A stretch of 64,000 nt of DNA. Source: Neobacillus sp. CF12 (lineage in GTDB: Bacteria > Bacillota > Bacilli > Bacillales > Cytobacillaceae). The position numbers were made by a program, and so were the translations under genes. Position 1 is the stretch's first letter; each line of letters starts with the position of its first letter. Of the stretch, positions 25,944-33,480 are shown piece by piece. The stretch is taken from assembly GCF_030348765.1 (NCBI RefSeq), contig NZ_JAUCEU010000007.1, positions 1 through 64,000 on the forward strand, given 5' to 3'. Below the pieces are notes generated by a model. It saw only the letters and a list, made by a program, of their open reading frames with translations. It had not been told where the DNA came from and made no database searches.

Positions 25944-26144
25944 ATGGAACAAGGTAAAGTGAAATGGTTTAATGCAGAAAAAGGTTTCGGATTCATCGAA
26001 AGAGAAGCAGGAGACGATGTATTCGTACATTTCTCAGCTATCCAAAGCGAAGGTTTCAAAACTTTAGACGAAGGTCAAGCAGTTACTTTTGAAGTAGAAC
26101 AAGGTCAACGTGGACCCCAAGCTACTAACGTTCGTAAAGCTTAA
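25944..26144 (+). CDS. cspC: Cold shock protein, CspC-like
   Basis: A 66-aa single-stranded nucleic acid-binding OB-fold protein that acts as an RNA chaperone. RNP1 is KGFGFIE and RNP2 is [15 protein letters not shown] and FKTLDEGQ are standard. The start [20 protein letters not shown] fits B. subtilis CspC better than CspB or CspD. GAGGAGG is 9 nt upstream of ATG 25944. It has its own promoter, a long leader and a terminator. The exact paralogue letter is less certain than the family. Confidence 0.93.
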   Translation: MEQGKVKWFNAEKGFGFIEREAGDDVFVHFSAIQSEGFKTLDEGQAVTFEVEQGQRGPQATNVRKA

Positions 26145-26162
26145 TAAGAACCGTCATATATA

Positions 26163-26190
26163 AAAAGACTCTCATTTGAGAGTCTTTTTT
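26163..26190 (+). terminator. Rho-independent terminator of csp
   Basis: AAAAGACTCTC / GAGAGTCTTTTTT hairpin with a short ATTT loop. Confidence 0.9.
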
Positions 26191-26215
26191 CGTTGTTTCA
26201 GAAGTTTTTAGTGCG

Positions 26216-26537
26216 AATCGTGCCCGCGAACATGGGAAGATGGGAGGAGAGGGAACGATTATGAGCGAATCGTGCCCGTGACCTGGGAAAAGTGGGAGGA
26301 GAGGGAACGATTATGAGCGAATCGTGCCCGTGACCTGGGAAAAGTAGGAGGAGAGGGAACGATTATGAGCGAATCGTGCCCGCGAACATGGGAAGATGGG
26401 AGGAGAGGGAACGATTATGAGCGAATCGTTCCCGCGACCTGGGAAAAGTAGGAGGAGAGGTTAGGATTCAGACAGAATCGTGCCCGCAACCTGGGAAAAG
26501 TAGGGGCAGGGGTAACGATTAGGAGTTAATCGTACTA
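26216..26537. repeat. 52-bp tandem repeat array B (hairpin plus linker units)
   Basis: Exact 52-bp period. A half unit (right arm at 26216-26225) is followed by full hairpins at 26251-26277, 26303-26329, 26355-26381 and 26407-26433, then two degenerate ones at 26459-26485 and 26511-26537. Arms are GGGAACGATT and AATCGTGCCC (AATCGTTCCC and perfectly complementary at 26407), with loop ATGAGCG. Linkers of 25 nt alternate between two types: GCGAACATGGGAAGATGGG... and G(T/C)GACCTGGGAAAAGT.... Array A (444-720) has the same 27+25 design with other arms. There is no ORF, and the linkers repeat, so it is not a CRISPR. It is G/A-rich on this strand. Confidence 0.9.
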
Positions 26538-26565
26538 TGGTGTTGAAAAAACCAAAGGCACGAAA

Positions 26566-26597
26566 CACAAAAAACCCTGCTCAAAAAATGAGCAGGG
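26566..26597 (-). terminator. Rho-independent terminator of the LysM gene
   Basis: On the minus strand CCCTGCTCA / TGAGCAGGG (26575-26597) is followed by TTTTTT, about 120 nt past the LysM gene stop. Confidence 0.8.
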
Positions 26598-26715
26598 CGG
26601 GTAATCGAAAAACGTAAAACGTAAAGCAAATGGTAGACACAGTATAGCATACATTTTCCTCAATCCCTAATCTTTTTAAAAAATAATCAAAAAATTGTCT
26701 AAAAAATACGTAATA

Positions 26716-28491
26716 TTAGCGTAGGCCGGCGGCTTTTTCAACCTGTGCTTGGTGTTTTGCGTCGGCTTTCCCATCAACATGGCGTGTGCTATTACCAAAA
26801 TAGACGTCGAAATGTCCGGTAATACCATTGTTTGCAATATACTCGCGTTCGTGTGGCATGAAACTCATACTTGCTGCAATCTTCCTGCCGTCGATTTCAA
26901 GGATCACAGCCCTTGGAGTCCACGAAAATCCTCCCCAAATTGATTTTGCGATGTTGGAGTCATTCGTCGTAATGGTTTCACTATCCGCATGATTCGCGCC
27001 AATGGTACGTTTAATACTAAAACTCTTCCCAGTAGCAAAGTCTGTCACTTTTGCAGTTTTTCCAATGGAGAAAATATACTGTGCCTCTGTCCACCAATCC
27101 AAAAATTCTCCATGTCTGTCACTAACAACCTCTTTCACAGCAATGTTATGAACAGGTATTTTCAATTTTTGACCTATTGTTAGCTTACTGCTAGTTGTTA
27201 GGTTATTAACTCGCAATAATTCTGCCTGAGGAATTCCATATCGTACACTTAAGTCCCAAATATTGTCACCAGATGTGATGGTGTGAGTGGTATAGGTTAT
27301 CGTATTGTTTGCTGTCTGCACGGGCGGATTTAGTCCATCAGGAATGGTAAGAGCCTGGCCAATTTGCAAAATATCACTTGTTAAACTGTTTGCTGTGCGG
27401 ATGGAATCAATACTTATACCAAATTGCTTTGCAATAACTGAAAGACTGTCACCAGACCTAACAGAATATGTAAAAGTCTTTCTCTCTTCTTGTACAAGTG
27501 GTGTTGGGGCAGGAGCGGGCGCAGGTGTTACTCCAGCAGCCGGAATAGTTAATGTTTGTCCAATTGAAAGATTATCACTCGTCAGGTTATTCGCACTCCG
27601 TAAGGAAGATACACTGATACCAAAACGGCTGGAAATACTCCATACAGTGTCTCCGGCCACTACAGTATATGATGTGGCGGCAGCAGGTTCAGGAGCAGCC
27701 GGCTTAACTCCAGCAGCGGGAATGAGTAATGTTTGACCAATTGACAGAATATCGCTTGCCAGGTTATTCGCACTTCGTAAGGCAGAAACGGATGTACCGA
27801 AACGACTTGAAATACTCCATAAAGTGTCTCCGGCCACTACCGTATACGGTGTGGCGGCAGCAGGTTCAGGAGCAGCCGGCTTAACACCAGCAGCGGGAAT
27901 GAGTAAGGTTTGACCAATTGACAGAATGTCGCTGGTCAGGTTATTGGCACTTCTTAAAGCAGAAACGGATGTTCCGAATCGACTCGAAATACCCCACAAA
28001 GTTTCTCCCGCAACAACGGTGTATTCTGTAGGCGTAGATACCGAGGAAGGGATGTTCAAAACTTGTCCGATTTGAAGCATATCAGTGGATAAGTGATTTG
28101 CACTCCTCAATGCTTCCGGTGTGGTTCCAAACCTTTTAGCAATTCCATATACCGTATCTCCCGCCACGACGGTATAGGGAGTGATTTTACTACCATCATT
28201 TTGGGCTACATTTAGAGGGGGGTCTGCAGCTAATGCAGTATCATTATCATTTGCACTTAATGAGATAGATGTTATCGCCATTCCTCCGAGAATGACCTTA
28301 ATCATCGTTACCTTTAATCCCGGATAGCCTTCTTTTAAGATTTGCTTGGCTGTTGCTTGTATGCCTTTAGTTGTAGCTGGTGTACTGCCTAAATCAGCAG
28401 CAAACTCAGTTAAGTGGTTGTCTAAGAAAATAAATAATGTTAATTGATTACTTTGTGGGTCCAATCTTATTTCATGTCTTTGAACATTCAC
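26716..28491 (-). CDS. Protein with six LysM domains and a conserved C-terminal domain
   Basis: A 591-aa protein predicted to bind peptidoglycan. Residues 1-55 are a small hydrophilic domain, followed by one hydrophobic helix (about 62-80) that could anchor it. LysM domains lie at about 106-147, 157-198, 216-258, 275-317, 341-383 and 402-446, each with YTV..GDT...I..RFG and a closing IGQ.L.IP. Ala/Pro-rich linkers separate repeats 2-5. Residues 450-591 form a separate domain with FATGKSFSIKRTIGANHADSE and ITGHFDVYFGNSTRHVDG, recalling L,D-transpeptidase-like or cell-wall-associated modules, but no catalytic Cys motif is seen. It starts at GTG 28491. Spore cortex or coat association is possible but unproven. 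Confidence 0.75.
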   Translation of the reverse strand: MNVQRHEIRLDPQSNQLTLFIFLDNHLTEFAADLGSTPATTKGIQATAKQILKEGYPGLKVTMIKVILGGMAITSISLSANDNDTALAADPPLNVAQNDGSKITPYTVVAGDTVYGIAKRFGTTPEALRSANHLSTDMLQIGQVLNIPSSVSTPTEYTVVAGETLWGISSRFGTSVSALRSANNLTSDILSIGQTLLIPAAGVKPAAPEPAAATPYTVVAGDTLWSISSRFGTSVSALRSANNLASDILSIGQTLLIPAAGVKPAAPEPAAATSYTVVAGDTVWSISSRFGISVSSLRSANNLTSDNLSIGQTLTIPAAGVTPAPAPAPTPLVQEERKTFTYSVRSGDSLSVIAKQFGISIDSIRTANSLTSDILQIGQALTIPDGLNPPVQTANNTITYTTHTITSGDNIWDLSVRYGIPQAELLRVNNLTTSSKLTIGQKLKIPVHNIAVKEVVSDRHGEFLDWWTEAQYIFSIGKTAKVTDFATGKSFSIKRTIGANHADSETITTNDSNIAKSIWGGFSWTPRAVILEIDGRKIAASMSFMPHEREYIANNGITGHFDVYFGNSTRHVDGKADAKHQAQVEKAAGLR

Positions 28492-28647
28492 CTATTTAGT
28501 ATTCTCCCTTCGAAAAAGAACCGTTCTATTAGGTTTTTTTCGATAGGTACTATAGTCCTATAAGATTTTTTAAGATTAAAAAGGTTTAAATTGTTTTTTG
28601 TTGAAATAAGTATAGTAAGTTTTTCCATTGGTGAGGTGGGATAAAAA

Positions 28648-29808
28648 TTGAATGATATCCAATATGCTTTTATAAATGAATTTGGCCAATACGGATTCGA
28701 TTTTGATCAATCTGAGACTTCGACCCACTTAATAATCGTTTCTATTTTAGTAAAAGGTTTTGATGTAGAAATTCTTGAACAGGAAGTTGAAAAAATTAAA
28801 CGAAATCATATTCAAAAAAGGGAAATAGATGATAGTCTTCGAATGGAAATCTTACAGGATTTAAAGGACTTACCTTTTAAGGTCTATGCCTATGTTATTG
28901 ATAAGCGGAAAATTAGGGAAGATAGTGGCGTTACCTATGAAAAGACGTTTATTAAATTTTTTAATCGAAAGATTTTTGATGATTTATACCGGACTTTCGA
29001 TACCCTTGACCTTGTTGCGGATGAAGAGGGATCAAAGGAGTTTATGCAAGAATTTATCACATACGTAAAACGGAAGTGCATCCCTGATTTATTTAATTTT
29101 TCGACCTTTGGTTTTAATAATAACCAGTCGAAAATTCTCCTTGAACTGGCAGAGTTTATTGCAGGAACGATTGCCAAAGGCTATGATGTCAAACAACCTT
29201 CTGAGCAGTATCCATCGTTCTATAAACTTCTAAGAAATAAAATCATCACGATTAACCTGTGGCCACATGATTATAAGCACTATCTTTATGACTACCATTT
29301 TGAAAAAACAGATTCACAAACCGATCAAATTATCATTAAACAAGCAGTTAATTTGGCTTACCAATACATAGAAGAACATATGAAAAGTGAAGATGAGGAT
29401 GAAAGAGTCCGAATTGATTTACTTAAGTTTCTTCTATTTAATTTGAAGGAAAATCCGGATGAGTACGTGTATACGGAGGAAATTCTTGAGAACCTGAATG
29501 CTATCAGGGTAAACAAAATAAAGCAGCATTATTTTCGATCAAATATTGTTTCGAAGCTTCGTGACCATGGGTTGTTAATTGCCTCTAGCAATAAAGGGTA
29601 CAAACTGCCGGTTTGTTTAAATGATTTGTATGACTTCGTAAATCTTTCAAGCCTCACTATACACCCGATGATTCAAAGAGTAGCCAAATGTCGAGAGCAA
29701 ATTTTGCTGGCTACGAACCGAGAGATAGACATCCTCGAAAAAGGAGAATATGACTACTTAAAAAGAGTAATTGAAATGGAAAAAATAGCTCTAAAGAATG
29801 ATTATTAA
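28648..29808 (+). CDS. DUF3800-like protein (RNase H-like fold), 386 aa
   Basis: The N-terminus (YAFINEFGQYGFDF) resembles the DUF3800 opening 'yiDEsGd.g', where the Asp is a likely metal ligand of an RNase H-like fold; here it is Asn. The middle has DLVADEEGSKEF and LLELAEFIAGTIAKGYD, like the family's later acidic and 'lQlADliag' segments. The C-terminal third (about 255-345) looks like a winged helix (VSKLRDHGLLIASSNKGYKLP). DUF3800 proteins occur alone and next to mobile or defence genes; the role here is unknown. It starts at TTG 28648, 7 nt after GAGGTGGG, and lies 17 nt upstream of an acetyltransferase gene. Confidence 0.6.
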   Translation: MNDIQYAFINEFGQYGFDFDQSETSTHLIIVSILVKGFDVEILEQEVEKIKRNHIQKREIDDSLRMEILQDLKDLPFKVYAYVIDKRKIREDSGVTYEKTFIKFFNRKIFDDLYRTFDTLDLVADEEGSKEFMQEFITYVKRKCIPDLFNFSTFGFNNNQSKILLELAEFIAGTIAKGYDVKQPSEQYPSFYKLLRNKIITINLWPHDYKHYLYDYHFEKTDSQTDQIIIKQAVNLAYQYIEEHMKSEDEDERVRIDLLKFLLFNLKENPDEYVYTEEILENLNAIRVNKIKQHYFRSNIVSKLRDHGLLIASSNKGYKLPVCLNDLYDFVNLSSLTIHPMIQRVAKCREQILLATNREIDILEKGEYDYLKRVIEMEKIALKNDY

Positions 29809-29825
29809 AATGAGGGGTAAAGGGA

Positions 29826-30368
29826 ATGTTTGCTTACAAAGTAGATGAAGAAATATCAATAGAATTATTGCAGCAGCATCATAAGGAAGAATTATATGAT
29901 TTAATCGATTCAAACCGTGAACATCTGCGGAAATGGCTGCTATGGGTAGATAAACGCAAATCAGCAGAAGATTTTGAGCCGATCATTCCGATTTGGATAA
30001 GAAACTATGCGGACAATAATGGCTTTGACGCGGGTATCAGATATAATGGGAAAGTAGTTGGGATGGTAGGACTCCATTATATCGACTGGAAAAACAGCTC
30101 AACAAGTATTGGGTATTTCCTGTCTGAAGAAGCACAGGGTAAAGGCATTATCACTAGGGCAGTATCTTCGTTATTAAAATACCTATTTGAAACCTTGAAG
30201 ATTAATAGAGTCGAAATCCAAGTCGCTGTAAACAATCATAAGAGCATTGCTATTCCTGAGAGATTAGGTTTTGTTTGTGAAGGAGTTAAACGGGATGGGC
30301 AATGGCTGTTTGACCACTACGAAGACATTGTTACGTATAGTATGCTAGCAAATGATTGGAAAAACTAA
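29826..30368 (+). CDS. RimL/YdaF-like N-acetyltransferase
   Basis: A 180-aa GNAT enzyme of the ribosomal-protein-serine acetyltransferase type. IGYFLSEEAQGKGIITRAVSSLLKYLFE is motif A, and VEIQVAVNNHKSIAIPERLGFVCEGVKRDG is motif B with the RimJ/RimL C-terminal pattern. The layout of MFAYKVDEEISIELLQ and HLRKWLLWVD matches B. subtilis YdaF from memory. The acceptor is unknown (a protein N-terminus or polyamine are options). ATG 29826 is preceded by GAGGGGTAAAGGG. It is probably co-transcribed with the DUF3800 gene. Confidence 0.82.
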   Translation: MFAYKVDEEISIELLQQHHKEELYDLIDSNREHLRKWLLWVDKRKSAEDFEPIIPIWIRNYADNNGFDAGIRYNGKVVGMVGLHYIDWKNSSTSIGYFLSEEAQGKGIITRAVSSLLKYLFETLKINRVEIQVAVNNHKSIAIPERLGFVCEGVKRDGQWLFDHYEDIVTYSMLANDWKN

Positions 30369-30379
30369 ATAATCAACAC

Positions 30380-30411
30380 ACTCGTTCACCTCAACGTGGA
30401 CGAGTTTTTTT
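30380..30411 (+). terminator. Rho-independent terminator
   Basis: ACTCGTTCAC (from 30380) pairs with GTGGACGAGT (to 30405), followed by TTTTTT. Confidence 0.82.
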
Positions 30412-30494
30412 ATGTATGTTAATCAGAGGATCATAAAGATATTATTTGGAAAACTACTGGAAATTAAAATTAATTGTTTCCTGTAGGTGGAAAA

Positions 30495-31283
30495 ATGAAC
30501 AACTATACCAATGACAACAGTGCCAGACGATACAAAGCCCATGTTAGTATTGCAGGCATCTCTCAAATTCACGTCCGAAACCCTTATATTATTGCTTGGT
30601 GGTCCGCTGCATTTCCAGGTTTCGGACATCTGCTTTTATCTAAATACCTGAGAGGGTATGCTCTGTTTATTTGGGAAGTTATTGTGAATATAAAGGCTCA
30701 TGTTAATCTAGCGATGATTTACTCCTTTCAAGGAAATATTGATTTGGCGAAGGAAGTTTAAGACACAAGATGGCTTTTAATGTATATTCCAGTTTACATA
30801 TTTACTATATGGGATAGTTATCGCACAACCGTTGATATGAACAAAATTTACCTTTTAGCAGACAGTGAGGATCACATTTTTAATACATTCAGTTTAGGAG
30901 CAGTAGAAATAAATTATCTTGATAAAAGAAACCCTGTTATTGCCCTGGTATGGTCGCTATTTGTGCCTGGTCTTGGGCAGCTATATGTACATAGGATTAT
31001 GACAGCGTTTTTTGTTATCTTTTGGGTGGTTGTTTTCTTTTATTTTTCGCATGCCCAAGAGGCCGTTTCCCTCTTATTTTTAGGAAAAGTAGATATGGCC
31101 ACTGCCGTAATAAATCCTGAATGGCTTTTATTTCTGCCATCACATTATGGTTTCGCTGCTTTTGATGCGTACATGAGCGCGATTGAAAATAATAAACTCT
31201 ACAAAGAGGTACAAATGAAGTATATAAAAAAGAATTACCAAGTACCAGGTTTTCGATTACTAAAAGGACAAAAGGTGACGTGA
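30495..31283 (+). pseudogene. Duplicated-domain membrane protein split by an in-frame TAA
   Basis: One continuous reading frame from ATG 30495 to TGA 31281, broken only by TAA at 30759-30761. Before the stop: NPYIIAWWSAAFPGFGHLLL (about residues 29-48). After the stop the frame reads DTRWLLMYIPVYIFTIWDSY and later NPVIALVWSLFVPGLGQLYV. The two blocks are clearly an internal duplication ('NPxIAxxWSxxxPGxGxLxx'), so the stop cuts a single about 260-residue protein. A CAA to TAA change (Gln) would explain it. The downstream half could restart at ATG 30780. It may be a true pseudogene, a read-through gene or a sequence error. Family not recognised. Confidence 0.7.
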
Positions 31284-31747
31284 TCCGTGTGCAACTCTTT
31301 TCCACTTTTGAAAGTAATGCTTTTTTAGAAATAGCGATTTCACAATTGGAGAAAAAGGGGATTAATAAAGAAGATATATTTGCGATCCCACTGGATAATA
31401 GAACAGAGAATCGGAAGGTTTTTGATTCTACACATCATTCAGACGGAACATCATTTAGTGATATAGGGATGGCACTAGCCACTGCTTTTTCGGTGATTGG
31501 TGCTAGTATTGGATTTAAATTGGCGTGGGGGCCAATTTACTGGGGACTTATTGGTGCCTTTATCGGATTTGTTCTGGGATTCGCTATTAGCCTTTTTACT
31601 GAGACGGTTTTAAAGAAGAAAAATAGACTTAAAAAAGGGAAACATTCAGAAGTTATTCTCATTATTGAATGTGATGAGACACAAGCAGAATTTGTTGAAA
31701 TGATTCTTTGGAACCATTTTGCGTTAGGAGTAGCAAAAGTAATGTAA
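31280..31747 (+). CDS. Membrane protein with glycine-rich helices, 155 aa
   Basis: It starts at GTG 31280, overlapping the previous gene's TGA (GTGA), so translation is coupled. A cytosolic alpha/beta segment (1-60; QLFSTFESNAFLEIAISQLEKK) is followed by two Gly-rich membrane helices (about 62-110; ALATAFSVIGASIGFKLAWG and GLIGAFIGFVLGFAISLF), then a short soluble tail with HSEVILIIECDE. The layout recalls small Bacillus proteins with a ferredoxin-like fold and a glycine-zipper hairpin. Function unknown. It lies just upstream of a structured region and a ger operon, which may be chance. Confidence 0.6.
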   Translation: MIRVQLFSTFESNAFLEIAISQLEKKGINKEDIFAIPLDNRTENRKVFDSTHHSDGTSFSDIGMALATAFSVIGASIGFKLAWGPIYWGLIGAFIGFVLGFAISLFTETVLKKKNRLKKGKHSEVILIIECDETQAEFVEMILWNHFALGVAKVM

Positions 31748-31786
31748 TGCTAGATAAATAAAGTACATAAAAAACCCACTTACAAG

Positions 31787-31861
31787 GGGTGCTGAGTCAT
31801 CATAGGTGTACCTGGACACCACTATATGTTGCTCAACTATTAATAAGGTGTCTCAGCACCC
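31787..31861 (+). other. Structured element upstream of the first ger operon
   Basis: A perfect 10-bp outer stem GGGTGCTGAG (31787-31796) / CTCAGCACCC (31852-31861) encloses an inner stem GGTGT (31805-31809) / ACACC (31816-31820). GGACACC (31814-31820) could instead pair with GGTGTCT (31847-31853), so two exclusive folds exist. There is no T run after the outer stem. The position, 73 nt before the gerA start, would suit a leader RNA element or a small palindromic repeat. Confidence 0.5.
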
Positions 31862-31933
31862 AATAATGCACCAATATTTATACATAAAACTCCTTTAGTT
31901 GGAAAAGGATATAAAAACTGGGAGGGGTTTTGG

Positions 31934-33478
31934 ATGCGGAAGAAGGTCTCCAATTTGTGGAAGAAGGGTTTGAATACTGAACCTGATTTTAATGAACAGT
32001 CCAATGCCGAGGTAATTGAGTTAAAGAAACAGGATATTAGCGCTAGTTATGATCAAAATTTAGCGACTTTTAAGTCTCTTTTTTCTGTTCCAGATAATAT
32101 TGATGTCAAAGTGCGTGAGTTCACCATCACTTCCCTCAACCGCAGGGGGTTTATTATTTACTTGAGCACAATGGTAGGTTTACAAATCATTATGGAAAGC
32201 ATAATGGAGCCATTAATTGATAACGAGCACCCGGGAGAAAAAATTCCCGATATCGTTGCTTACCCTATTGCAAGTACAAATACAAATATTGGTGAGATTA
32301 CAGAATTTATTACTGGTGGGAACACCGCCTTATTTGTCGATGGCGATGAACAATGTTATTTGTTCGAAACGACCCAAATTAGTGGCCGTTCCATTGAAAA
32401 ATCTGACAATGAGGTCATTGTCAAAGGGGCAAAAGAAGCTTTTAATGAAAGAGTAATCGACAATATTGCCTTAATCCGTAAGAAAATTAAAAATGAAAAT
32501 CTTCTAGTTGAAACGCAGACGATTGTAAAACGATCCAGAAACAATGTATTTCTTGTTTACCAAAAGGACCTTGTAAATGAAGAACTGCTAAAAACCATAA
32601 AAGATAAGCTAAGTTCATTTAGTGTTGATAGTATTATTGATTTAAGTATTTTAGAGCAATATCTAGAAGAGCGGCCCAGGTCCTTATTTCCTACTATACT
32701 CTATACGGAACGTCCTGATCGTGCGGCGGCTTATATCGAAGAAGGGCATATTGTTTTATTAATGGAAAATTCACCAGCTTGTTTAATCCTGCCTGCTACT
32801 TTTTGGGCGTTGTTTCATTCGCCGGAAGATCACTACTTGAGAACACCCTATGGTAATTTCATTAGAATTCTGAGGTTCTTAGCCCTGTTTGTTGCCGTTT
32901 TCACCTCTTCTATCTATATTGCAATTACAAATTTTCACGTCGGAATGATTCCTCCTGATTTATTGATGGCGATTGCGGGGACGAGGGAAAGGGTACCTTT
33001 TCCATCAATAATAGAAGTCCTCATGATGGAAATTGCCTTTGAGCTAATACGTGAAGCTGGTTTACGTGTGCCATCTCCCATTGGTCCAACAATTGGGATT
33101 GTCGGTGCGTTAATTCTTGGTCAAGCCGCGGTGCAGGCGAACATTATTAGTCCAATAGTAATCATTGTTATTGCCTTAAGTGGATTAAGCTCATTTATTA
33201 TCAGTGATATAAGCATGAATTTCGCTATTCGTATTACCCGATTTTTATTTATATTTTCAGCAGGGTTTATGGGGATATATGGAGTGACAGCTTTATTTAT
33301 TGGTGGACTCTATTATTTAGTTTCATTGAAATCGTTTGGTACTCCCTATTTTGCACCTATGACACCACATTCCTTCTCTTCAAAGGACTTGCTCATTCGA
33401 CATGTTCCGATGAAAGAAAGGTTCCGCCCAGGATATTTAAAGCCAAAGGATATGGTTAAACAAAGAGAGGGATCATAA
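31934..33478 (+). CDS. Spore germinant receptor A subunit (GerA family)
   Basis: A 514-aa subunit of a spore inner-membrane germinant receptor. There is a cytosolic N-terminal domain of about 300 residues (NRRGFIIYLSTMV, VIDNIALIRKKIKNENL, KRSRNNVFLVYQKDL, DLSILEQYLEERPRSLFPTI), then TERPDRAAAYIEEGHIVLLMENSP and HSPEDHYLRTPYGNFIRILRF, all typical GerA-A landmarks. Five to six membrane helices and a short tail follow. ATG 31934 follows GGGAGGGG. It is first in an A-B-C-D operon; the B gene starts 3 nt later. The germinant cannot be read from sequence. Expression is expected in the forespore under SigG, though I did not find a clear SigG promoter. Confidence 0.93.
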   Translation: MRKKVSNLWKKGLNTEPDFNEQSNAEVIELKKQDISASYDQNLATFKSLFSVPDNIDVKVREFTITSLNRRGFIIYLSTMVGLQIIMESIMEPLIDNEHPGEKIPDIVAYPIASTNTNIGEITEFITGGNTALFVDGDEQCYLFETTQISGRSIEKSDNEVIVKGAKEAFNERVIDNIALIRKKIKNENLLVETQTIVKRSRNNVFLVYQKDLVNEELLKTIKDKLSSFSVDSIIDLSILEQYLEERPRSLFPTILYTERPDRAAAYIEEGHIVLLMENSPACLILPATFWALFHSPEDHYLRTPYGNFIRILRFLALFVAVFTSSIYIAITNFHVGMIPPDLLMAIAGTRERVPFPSIIEVLMMEIAFELIREAGLRVPSPIGPTIGIVGALILGQAAVQANIISPIVIIVIALSGLSSFIISDISMNFAIRITRFLFIFSAGFMGIYGVTALFIGGLYYLVSLKSFGTPYFAPMTPHSFSSKDLLIRHVPMKERFRPGYLKPKDMVKQREGS

Positions 33479-33480
33479 AT

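Noticed and set aside
26216-26537. Possible CRISPR array
   Set aside because: The period is even, but the 25-nt linkers repeat (two types) instead of being unique, and there are no cas genes. The same holds for array A.
27305-27736. 143-aa ORF on the + strand inside the LysM gene
   Set aside because: It is the antisense shadow of the repeated LysM sequence; open because the repeat units lack stops in that frame.
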